This document shows, in pieces, positions 44,417 to 51,908 of a stretch of 64,000 nt of DNA. Both the position numbers and the translations under genes were made by a program. Origin of the DNA: Pricia mediterranea (GTDB lineage: Bacteria > Bacteroidota > Bacteroidia > Flavobacteriales > Flavobacteriaceae). The stretch covers positions 3,880,001 through 3,944,000 of the forward strand of contig NZ_JAVTTP010000001.1 of the NCBI RefSeq assembly GCF_032248455.1, read 5' to 3'. The notes below the pieces were generated by a model. That model did not search any database. It was not told the DNA's origin and saw nothing but the letters and a program-made list of their open reading frames with translations. Position 1 is the first letter of the stretch. Every line of letters starts with the position of its first letter.

Positions 44417-45109
44417 ACGGGGTATTTTACAAATTAAAAGCAGATAATGATAATGAAGCCATAATTGCTTTTCGAGATAATCTAAATTGTTTGTTGAGCT
44501 GAAATTGATGTGCCAAAACAAAGGTACAAAATTACCGTATTTTTAATTAGGCTGAACCCTTCCAGAGCCTTATCTTCATCTGTGCTCAAATAAGCTTATC
44601 CCCCCACAACAGTTCTTACGAAAGTATATCTAAACTTGCATTCTAAGCGTATTGCCCTGACATCATGACAATCCTTTGCTATGTATCATATTTCTATACT
44701 GAGACCTTAAAGATATACGAAATGGTTTTCTGGACTCCTTCAAGTTGAGCGGGCTGCCGATAGTTTCATTCCGCACCTTCTGAACATGATACCTTTTAAG
44801 GAAGGCCAAGGGATCTGGGCGGGATGCAAGAGTGGAAATCCACTTTCGGATGATTTTGCAATTCTTGTGTTTTGTAAAACAAGTTTAAATATTTGTAAAA
44901 TCTATTGGGAAGGAATTCATAAATCAAAATTCCGTAATGGTAGTTGCCTGAAATCGAACATTATATGCCTTACGTCGAATATAATGCAGAAAGAAGTGGT
45001 TAGTGTTATAATATTGTTACCATCACATTCAATTCGAGCTGTGGCAACATAATAGGAATATCCATTGCAAAGCACATAATGAAGAGGTTTTCTTATTTAG
45101 ATTACGTAG
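44417..45109. other. AT-rich divergent intergenic region
   Basis: About 690 bp between the leftward GT4 gene and the rightward alpha/beta-hydrolase gene. It holds two overlapping -7 boxes for the GT4 gene. An 88-codon frame at 44786-45052 (+) has no recognisable similarity and is not called. Confidence 0.6.
44519..44534 (-). promoter_or_regulatory. Two overlapping -7 boxes for GT4 (TACCTTTG, TAATTTTG on - strand)
   Basis: CAAAGGTA and CAAAATTA on the + strand read TACCTTTG and TAATTTTG on the - strand; both fit TAnnTTTG. They place transcription start near 44512, downstream of the ATG at 44521, which supports the shorter GT4 start. Confidence 0.5.
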
Positions 45110-46228
45110 ATGAAAAAATATTTTATTTGGGGATTTTTATTAGTTCTAACTTATTTTCTAGGCCTTATTACCTATCGGGATAATCTGGAACCACTAAAAA
45201 CTTTAAGGAAATTTAAAAATCAAACCTTCAAGGAAAAAATTAACAACGTACCTTTCTATGAATCTATCTTCGAAGATGAAGTCCTTCATCTAACTAAAAG
45301 ACTTGATGGATTTAATTCGGTAAAGGTCAGAAATAAAATTATTGATGAATTTATTATTCATGACGTTGAGATTGTAAAGAAATCAGAGGAGGACCTTGAT
45401 TGTTTAGGAAGCGTTGAAATTATAGAGACAAAATTCTATGACATAACCAACAAAGGAATATATAACAACAGAAACAAAGATAAACTTTTCATTTATTTTC
45501 AGGGACACGGAGGTGATCCTTGTGATTTCAACTACTTTAAAAGCCTAAACAACAATCTTCCCGATATGGACATCCTGTCATTTTCAATGTTTGGTATTGG
45601 TTTAAACAAAATGAAAAAGATAGGGTTTCCAATAAAATTGCCTAATCACGAACGCCAATATGAATTTATTAATACTGATTTTTCAAAGTTCAGTAGAAAC
45701 CATGATATCATTCAATTTTTTCATGATAAAAATAACCCTGAGCTTAAACCATTAGCCTTATTTATTTCATCACCCTATCACATTATAAACAATGTTATTA
45801 AGAGCAAGAATTATAAAGAAGTAATCATAAGTGGAGTTTCTGGAGGAGGATGGTACTCCACTGTGTTAGCTGGTTTAATTCCTGAGATTGATGAGCTATA
45901 TTCCTTTAATGGAACCCTACCATTGGTTTATAGGATTGGTACTGATAGTAAGGGTGATTATGAACAACAATTTTCAAAATTTTATGATCAATTCGATTAC
46001 TATACCTTGTACTTACTTTCCATATTCAATTCACAAAATGACCCAGCTAGATTGTCATACCATTTATATTCAAGTGAGGACGAATGTTGTTTTTCGTCTC
46101 CGGAAGCCAACTATTTTAAACAATCAATAGATAGTTTAGGGCTACCTAATCTAAGGGTCAAAATTTTTAAAAAGACGGAACATGAGATAGACAGTAATTG
46201 GTTGTTGAAACAGATTAAACAGCCGTAA
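45110..46228 (+). CDS. AT-rich protein with alpha/beta-hydrolase features, function unknown
   Basis: 372 residues. One N-terminal membrane helix or uncleaved signal (about 5-21) precedes the rest. FIYFQGHGGDPCDFN at 127-141 resembles the oxyanion-hole region of alpha/beta hydrolases, and ISGVSGGGWYS at 240-250 is a nucleophile elbow (GxSxG, Ser244). His358 (TEHEIDSNW) would suit a catalytic His; candidates for the acid are Asp311 or Asp324. Lower GC than neighbouring cysQ-cysN, and it is transcribed against the - strand glycan genes. No recognised family. It may be an esterase acting on the surface glycan. Confidence 0.7.
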   Translation: MKKYFIWGFLLVLTYFLGLITYRDNLEPLKTLRKFKNQTFKEKINNVPFYESIFEDEVLHLTKRLDGFNSVKVRNKIIDEFIIHDVEIVKKSEEDLDCLGSVEIIETKFYDITNKGIYNNRNKDKLFIYFQGHGGDPCDFNYFKSLNNNLPDMDILSFSMFGIGLNKMKKIGFPIKLPNHERQYEFINTDFSKFSRNHDIIQFFHDKNNPELKPLALFISSPYHIINNVIKSKNYKEVIISGVSGGGWYSTVLAGLIPEIDELYSFNGTLPLVYRIGTDSKGDYEQQFSKFYDQFDYYTLYLLSIFNSQNDPARLSYHLYSSEDECCFSSPEANYFKQSIDSLGLPNLRVKIFKKTEHEIDSNWLLKQIKQP

Positions 46229-46318
46229 TCTTTTAAAAACAAACCATACTCCTAATTCTATTTAAAAATTACATGAGTTTTTTTAATAATTCTAAGTAAA
46301 ACAAACGTACATACGCAA

Positions 46319-47236
46319 TTAACGAGCTGAGGGAGAAGACTTAAATTTATTAAGCAGTGGAAATGTTAAAGAATAAATGAATGCTTTTTGAAAGAAATTT
46401 AAATTCTTTTTCCAAGCAAAATCCGGTTTTATAATGATGTCCTTGTTCATCCGTAATCGGTTTCCTGCTATTACATGACTTTCAGTTTGCATTGATTCAC
46501 TCAGATTAATCTCGGTTTTGGGCTTTTCTCCTAGAACAAATTCAAGAATTCTATTGATTTCCTGATTGGGATTTGCGCAAAAATTCTCGTACTTAACAAA
46601 AAGAGATGGAAAGCTAGTAGATTTTAGGGCAGAAAATGCTCGCGAGTTTACGGCCAGCCACGAGTATAAGGCTTTCTGTAGTGAGGTACCTTTCATGTCC
46701 TTCTGTAATCCGGCTTTCTGATTTTTTTTGAAACTTTTTTTAAATGACCATACTACGCCCCTGGGATCCCTCATTAAATAGATGAACTTAACGTCAAATA
46801 AATCGCTTTTGCTTAAATTGAAGGCTCTTTGTGGTGATTTTGAAGAATCGAATAATATTTGCTTATTGCTTACCTCCGAAATAGCATTAAAAATTTCATT
46901 ACTTTTTGAGATAAAGTCATTGAATCCAGATTTCTCTGTATAATCTTTTATCTTGAAAACAGAATCCCTCTTTGGCGCATTGAATTCGTATTGGTATTCT
47001 TTATATTTTTGAAAATCCTTTTCACTCCACCCAACTTTTCTTATTACTTCTGACCAAAACGGACAAGATTTAACGATGTCACCACAGGCACAGTATTCGT
47101 TGAAAACCTTATTGTTCCAATTGCTTATTTCGCCAACACCCATAATATTTGGATTCTCATTTACCAACATGTCCATAAGGGTTGAACCACTTCGACCGCT
47201 GCCGATTAAAAGAATCAGTTTTATTTTTTGTTTCAT
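46319..47236 (-). CDS. Sulfotransferase family protein (2)
   Basis: 305 residues from ATG 47236; the longer frame (47317) would start upstream of the inferred transcription start (-7 box at 47315). PAPS 5' loop LILLIGSGRSGSTLMD, then CACGDIVKSCPFWSEV with several Cys, and IYLMRDPRGVVWSFKKSF as the 3'-phosphate site. Distinct from the first sulfotransferase (39792-40679); the CxCGxxxxxCPFW part is typical of a subgroup of sugar or small-molecule sulfotransferases. Probably sulfates another position in the same glycan. Confidence 0.87.
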   Translation of the reverse strand: MKQKIKLILLIGSGRSGSTLMDMLVNENPNIMGVGEISNWNNKVFNEYCACGDIVKSCPFWSEVIRKVGWSEKDFQKYKEYQYEFNAPKRDSVFKIKDYTEKSGFNDFISKSNEIFNAISEVSNKQILFDSSKSPQRAFNLSKSDLFDVKFIYLMRDPRGVVWSFKKSFKKNQKAGLQKDMKGTSLQKALYSWLAVNSRAFSALKSTSFPSLFVKYENFCANPNQEINRILEFVLGEKPKTEINLSESMQTESHVIAGNRLRMNKDIIIKPDFAWKKNLNFFQKAFIYSLTFPLLNKFKSSPSAR

Positions 47237-47762
47237 AACTAAACGCTTAGGTGCCTTTTCTAAGAAAGTCTTTATTGGATAAAAGATTAAGGTATGCCCT
47301 AATTCATTTAGGTTCAAAATTAAACCTTTCCAGTTGTACCTGCAATAAGAAAACTAATTACTGTAACAGAACCAGAAAATGACGGTTGGACTTATCCTTT
47401 CCAGAATCTGCAATATAATTGAAATACTTTGGTCGAAGGATATCTAAAAAATTCAAAGTCTTCTATGATAACTTTCAAGGATGTGCATTTGTAAGACCTA
47501 CACTCTAGGCGGTAAGTGACGATGGTGGCCACTATTTGTGGGAATATTTGGGAAGGACAGCATAAATTAAGTTCTTGAAATATAATGATAATTTTTTTGG
47601 TAAGGCTCATCACTCGAAGTAGATTTCTTTGAGATACCTACCAAAAATTCGGTATAGATTTTTACCTACTTACATCTTTTTATTCGGTTCTTTGCCGAAA
47701 TTGAACAGATTAAATTGAATAACTGCTCCTAATTCACGAGTTTTGCGTTCATTTCAAATTCT
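47237..47762. other. Divergent intergenic region between sulfotransferase and PAPS operon
   Basis: About 525 bp. It holds the -7 box of the sulfotransferase (47315-47322) and, by position, should hold the promoter of cysQ, for which I see no consensus match. A small TTCGG/CCGAA hairpin is at 47683-47699. No supportable gene; a 73-codon frame at 47392-47613 (-) is Ile/Cys-rich and probably chance. Confidence 0.6.
47315..47322 (-). promoter_or_regulatory. -7 box for sulfotransferase 2 (TAATTTTG on - strand)
   Basis: CAAAATTA on the + strand is TAATTTTG on the - strand, 79 bp before ATG 47236. Confidence 0.45.
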
Positions 47763-48569
47763 ATGGTCACACCAACTGAAACCCTGAAGATTGCAATTAA
47801 TGCCGCTATCAACGCAGGCAAGGCTATTCTTGAAGTCTATGAAAAGCCCGATTTTAAATCCGAATTCAAACAGGATAACTCTCCCCTTACAGAAGCTGAT
47901 AAGGCCGCTAACGAGGTCATCAATACTTATTTAGCCAATACAGCTTATCCGATTATTAGCGAGGAGAACAAAAATGAAGATTATAAAATTCGTAAGAATT
48001 GGGATTACTGCTGGATCGTAGATCCTCTTGATGGCACCAAGGAATTTATAAAGCGCAATGGGGAATTCACGGTAAATATTGCCTTAGCCAAAAATGGCGT
48101 TCCCATCTTAGGTGTCATTTACGTGCCCGTATCACGGGAGCTGTATTACGCAAATGTCCGCAAAAAAGATGCGTTTAAAGCTATTTTGAACGAAGAACAT
48201 GAGATGGTTAACGATCTATTTGATGTTTCTGATTCTATCTATCCTGCAAATACCAATAGAAGTATCGTACGGGTGGTGGGAAGTAGATCTCATATGAATC
48301 AGAAGACTTTGGACTTTATCTCGGAATTGGAAGACAAATACGAAAACGTAGAAATAGTTTCGAAGGGCAGTTCGTTAAAATTCTGCTTGGTTGCGGAAGG
48401 CAAAGCCGATATTTACCCGAGATTTGCGCCCACAATGGAATGGGACACGGCGGCTGGCCAGGCCATTTGCAATGCAGTCGGCGTTAAGGTCATCGAACAG
48501 GATGGAAAAAATGCATTGCATTATAACAAGGAAGACTTGCTTAATCCTTTTTTTATGGTAAGCCATTGA
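47763..48569 (+). CDS. cysQ: 3'(2'),5'-bisphosphate nucleotidase CysQ
   Basis: 268 residues, FIG/IMPase fold. Metal-binding Glu67-Glu68 (ISEENKN), IVDPLDGTKEF with Asp87 and Asp90, and EWDTAAGQAIC near 227 are the expected residues. It hydrolyses PAP (the by-product of sulfotransferases) to AMP and thereby removes product inhibition. It heads the PAPS operon; the stop TGA and the next ATG overlap as TGATG (48567-48571). PAP disposal is just what two sulfotransferases in the same locus would need. Confidence 0.94.
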   Translation: MVTPTETLKIAINAAINAGKAILEVYEKPDFKSEFKQDNSPLTEADKAANEVINTYLANTAYPIISEENKNEDYKIRKNWDYCWIVDPLDGTKEFIKRNGEFTVNIALAKNGVPILGVIYVPVSRELYYANVRKKDAFKAILNEEHEMVNDLFDVSDSIYPANTNRSIVRVVGSRSHMNQKTLDFISELEDKYENVEIVSKGSSLKFCLVAEGKADIYPRFAPTMEWDTAAGQAICNAVGVKVIEQDGKNALHYNKEDLLNPFFMVSH

Positions 48570-48979
48570 TGGAAAAAGTTTCCTTCAAAAGGCATTTTGC
48601 CAAAACCGTTACATGGCGTATTGTTGGAACGTTGGACACCATTGTGTTATCTTGGGTGATAACTGGAAATCCCCTTACAGGACTTAAAATAGGAGGTTCT
48701 GAACTGATAACTAAAATGTTGTTATACTATGTCCATGAAAGAGTTTGGATTCGACTCGGTATAATAGACAGTCGTAGAAGACACCTTATTAAAACTGTGA
48801 CTTGGCGAATAATCGGTACTTTTGATACCATCATTCTTTCCTGGTTCATCACGGGAAGTGCACAAACCGGGTTGCAAATTGGATTGATAGAAGTTTTGAC
48901 GAAAATGATATTGTATTATTTTCATGAACGAGCTTGGTATCGTATTGATTTTGGATTAAATAAAAGAGCTGAAAAATGA
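48569..48979 (+). CDS. Tandem DUF2061 membrane protein
   Basis: 136 residues from ATG 48569 (a TTG at 48566 is an alternative). Two copies of the DUF2061 unit are visible: KTVTWRIVGTLDTIVLSW...LLYYVHERVW (about 12-60) and KTVTWRIIGTFDTIILSW...ILYYFHERAW (about 75-123). Each has two hydrophobic segments, a Trp-Arg near the start and a HERxW end. The family has no known function but is found next to CysC in other genomes as I recall. It overlaps cysQ and cysC, so its dosage is tied to PAPS synthesis. Confidence 0.85.
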   Translation: MEKVSFKRHFAKTVTWRIVGTLDTIVLSWVITGNPLTGLKIGGSELITKMLLYYVHERVWIRLGIIDSRRRHLIKTVTWRIIGTFDTIILSWFITGSAQTGLQIGLIEVLTKMILYYFHERAWYRIDFGLNKRAEK

Positions 48980-49569
48980 ATAAGAATATTACGGCCCAAG
49001 AATTTAAGATAGGAAAAGACCTTCGACAGAAAGCTAATGGCCATAGTTCATTTCTTGTGTTTTTCACAGGGCTATCGGGATCTGGAAAATCGACCATTGC
49101 AAACGCCCTCGAACAGAAACTATACGATGAGAACATAAAGACATACGTACTCGACGGTGACAATGTGAGAAAGGGCATCAACAAAAATCTAAGCTTTAGC
49201 GAAGAAGATCGGTCAGAAAACATCCGAAGAATTGGGGAAATCTCAAAATTGTTCGTTGATGCGGGCCTTGTGGTTTTAGCGGCCTTTATAGCCCCCTATG
49301 AAAAGGACAGAAAGTTTATTGAGAGGATTATCGGCAAGAAAAACTATGTGGAAGTTTACGTCGGCACGAGTTTGGAGGAGTGCGAACGGCGGGATGTCAA
49401 AGGGCTATACAAAAAAGCAAGAAAAGGGGAAATTAAGAATATGACAGGTATTTCCGCCCCATACGAAAAACCAAAAGCACCAACCGTTAAGATTGATCAA
49501 GATCAGTCGGTCCAAGAGGCCGTGAACCTTATATTTGCAGAAATTAAAAACAAACTAAGCCTAAAATAG
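48976..49569 (+). CDS. cysC: Adenylyl-sulfate kinase CysC
   Basis: 197 residues. P-loop FFTGLSGSGKSTIANAL (core GLSGSGKST 32-40), DGDNVRKGINKNLSFSEEDR and AAFIAPYEKDR are the APS kinase hallmarks. It phosphorylates adenosine 5'-phosphosulfate to PAPS. Stands alone rather than fused to CysN. Overlaps the DUF2061 gene by ATGA, and cysD follows 1 bp later. Confidence 0.96.
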   Translation: MNKNITAQEFKIGKDLRQKANGHSSFLVFFTGLSGSGKSTIANALEQKLYDENIKTYVLDGDNVRKGINKNLSFSEEDRSENIRRIGEISKLFVDAGLVVLAAFIAPYEKDRKFIERIIGKKNYVEVYVGTSLEECERRDVKGLYKKARKGEIKNMTGISAPYEKPKAPTVKIDQDQSVQEAVNLIFAEIKNKLSLK

Positions 49570-49570
49570 A

Positions 49571-50476
49571 ATGAGTCAGTATTTTTTGAATTATTTGGAT
49601 GAGTTAGAGTCGGAGGCGATTTACGTTCTTCGTGAGGTGCAAGCCCAATTTCAAAATCCGGTTATACTTTTTTCCGGAGGTAAAGACTCCATCGTAGTTT
49701 CACATTTGGCAAAAAAGGCATTTTATCCCGGTAAAATCCCTTTTGCCTTTATGCATGTCGATACGGGCCACAATTTTCCGGAAACAATCAAGTTCAGGGA
49801 TGACCTCATTGAATCCCTGGACGCGAGACTCATAGTTGGCTCGGTTCAGAAGGCAATCGATGATGGTCGTGTCGCGGAAGAAAAAGGTAAGAATGCCACG
49901 AGAAATGCGCTACAGATAACTACTTTGCTCGATGCCATTACCGATAATAAAATTGATTGCGCAATAGGTGGGGGAAGAAGGGATGAGGAGAAAGCAAGGG
50001 CAAAAGAACGCTTTTTTTCCCATCGTGATGATTTCGGACAATGGGATCCCAGAAATCAACGGCCAGAACTTTGGAATCTTTTTAACGGTAAATATTTCGA
50101 GGGTGAACACTTTAGGGTCTTTCCCATTAGCAATTGGACGGAAATGGACGTTTGGAATTATATAAAAAGGGAACAAATTGAAGTTCCGTCCCTTTACCTC
50201 GCACATAATCGGGAGGTAGTATGGAGAAACGATTCCTGGATTCCCAATTCCGAGTATTTAATACTTGATGAAAACGAAAAAATTGAAACAAAAAAGGTAA
50301 GATTTAGAACCTTGGGTGACATCACCATTACTGGCGGTATAGAATCGGACGCCGATACCTTGGAAAAGGTGGTTATGGAAGTTTCTGCCATGAAGCAGAC
50401 TGAACGCGGAAACCGTACGGATGACAAGCGTTCGGAAACCGCTATGGAAGATCGAAAAAAACAAGGTTATTTTTAA
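49571..50476 (+). CDS. cysD: Sulfate adenylyltransferase subunit 2 CysD
   Basis: 301 residues. PP-loop ATP pyrophosphatase motif LFSGGKDSIVV (35-43), CAIGGGRRDEEKARAKERFFS and WDPRNQRPELWNLFNG as in CysD. Forms APS from sulfate and ATP together with CysN. The end (MEDRKKQGYF) is the normal CysD C terminus. Confidence 0.97.
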   Translation: MSQYFLNYLDELESEAIYVLREVQAQFQNPVILFSGGKDSIVVSHLAKKAFYPGKIPFAFMHVDTGHNFPETIKFRDDLIESLDARLIVGSVQKAIDDGRVAEEKGKNATRNALQITTLLDAITDNKIDCAIGGGRRDEEKARAKERFFSHRDDFGQWDPRNQRPELWNLFNGKYFEGEHFRVFPISNWTEMDVWNYIKREQIEVPSLYLAHNREVVWRNDSWIPNSEYLILDENEKIETKKVRFRTLGDITITGGIESDADTLEKVVMEVSAMKQTERGNRTDDKRSETAMEDRKKQGYF

Positions 50477-50496
50477 TTCACAATAGGCATAAAGCA

Positions 50497-51756
50497 ATGA
50501 AAATAGATAACAATCAGCTATTGCGTTTTACAACGGCAGGAAGTGTCGATGATGGTAAAAGCACCTTGATAGGAAGACTTTTATTTGATTCCAAATCAAT
50601 CTTTGAAGATCAAATTAAAGCCGTCGAAAACACCAGTAGCAAAAAAGGCTACGAAGGTATTGACCTAGCGTTGTTCACCGACGGACTTCGGGATGAGCGC
50701 GAACAGGGAATTACCATTGACGTGGCGTATCGATATTTTACCACCCCAAAGCGGAAGTTTATAATCGCCGATACGCCCGGTCATATCCAATATACTCGAA
50801 ACATGGTAACGGGGGCCTCGACGGCCAATGCGGCCATTATTCTTATAGATGCCAGACACGGGGTAATAGAACAGACAAAACGACACGCCTTCATCGCTTC
50901 CTTGCTACATATTCCACATGTCATTGTTTGTGTCAATAAGATGGATCTAGTGGATTATGCCGAGGAGACCTACAACCAAATAACAAAAGCGTTCGAAGAG
51001 TTTTCCTCAAAGATGGTCATCAAGGATTTTCGCGTTATCCCAATAAGTGCCTTGCATGGGGATAATGTGGTCAACCGATCGGAAAATATGTCTTGGTACC
51101 TAGGCGCAACGCTTTTGCACACTTTAGAGACCTTGCACATTAGCAGCGATATTAACAAGGTAGATGCGCGGTTCCCTGTACAAACGGTAATCCGACCACA
51201 ACGCGATGGCTTCCTTGATTATCGCGCCTACGCAGGTAGGTTGCCCAGTGGTATTTTACGTACTGGCGATGAGGTGACCGTTCTACCATCTGGGTTTACC
51301 TCTAGCATAAAGTCCATTCAAGGACCTTCGGGTAAGCTTGAAGAGGCCGTAGCCCCTATGTCTGTCGCTATTGAACTGAGTGACGATATTGATGTAGGCC
51401 GTGGAGACATGATTGCAAGATCCAACAATAAGCCCGAGGCCTCCCAGGACATAGAGGTCATGCTATGTTGGTTGGATGATGCCGCTGCCGGACCGAGGAC
51501 AAAATACACGATAATGCATACCTCAAATGAGCAGACTGCAATGATTAAGGAAGTTATTTATAAAATTGATATTAATACTCTTGGCCGCATCAACGATGAC
51601 AACGAGTTGCGGATGAACGATATCTGTAAAGTGAGGATTAGGACAACAAAACCATTGATGATTGATTCGTACCGAGAAAATCGTAATACAGGTAGTATCA
51701 TTCTTATTGATAACACTACGAATGAAACAGTTGCTGCCGGGATGATTGTATCGTAA
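50497..51756 (+). CDS. cysN: Sulfate adenylyltransferase subunit 1 CysN (GTPase)
   Basis: 419 residues. TAGSVDDGKSTLIGRLLFD is the GTPase P-loop (14-31), DEREQGITIDVAYRYF switch I, DTPGHIQYTRNM and CVNKMDLVD are G3 and G4. It lacks a fused APS kinase domain, so cysC is separate. 20 bp after cysD. It drives APS formation by GTP hydrolysis. There is no cysH (APS/PAPS reductase) in the window, so the PAPS product is most likely meant for sulfation. Confidence 0.97.
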   Translation: MKIDNNQLLRFTTAGSVDDGKSTLIGRLLFDSKSIFEDQIKAVENTSSKKGYEGIDLALFTDGLRDEREQGITIDVAYRYFTTPKRKFIIADTPGHIQYTRNMVTGASTANAAIILIDARHGVIEQTKRHAFIASLLHIPHVIVCVNKMDLVDYAEETYNQITKAFEEFSSKMVIKDFRVIPISALHGDNVVNRSENMSWYLGATLLHTLETLHISSDINKVDARFPVQTVIRPQRDGFLDYRAYAGRLPSGILRTGDEVTVLPSGFTSSIKSIQGPSGKLEEAVAPMSVAIELSDDIDVGRGDMIARSNNKPEASQDIEVMLCWLDDAAAGPRTKYTIMHTSNEQTAMIKEVIYKIDINTLGRINDDNELRMNDICKVRIRTTKPLMIDSYRENRNTGSIILIDNTTNETVAAGMIVS

Positions 51757-51908
51757 TAATTAAATCCAATCCGACCGAGTCCTTCGAGTCATAGATTCGA
51801 TGTAGTCAATCAGAAGTGTATACCTAATGTGGCATCAAGAAACGAGTAATCTAATTTTAGTTGCAATAATGATTTAAACCTTTTTTCATAACTTTAGAAG
51901 AGTCCTTT

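Noticed and set aside
44786-45052. 88-codon + frame before the hydrolase-like gene
   Set aside because: No recognised motifs, Cys/Ile-rich, within an AT-rich gap. Not supported.
47392-47613. 73-codon - frame between sulfotransferase and cysQ
   Set aside because: Low-complexity and no features; a weak likeness to the 44881 region was seen but is too poor to count as a repeat.
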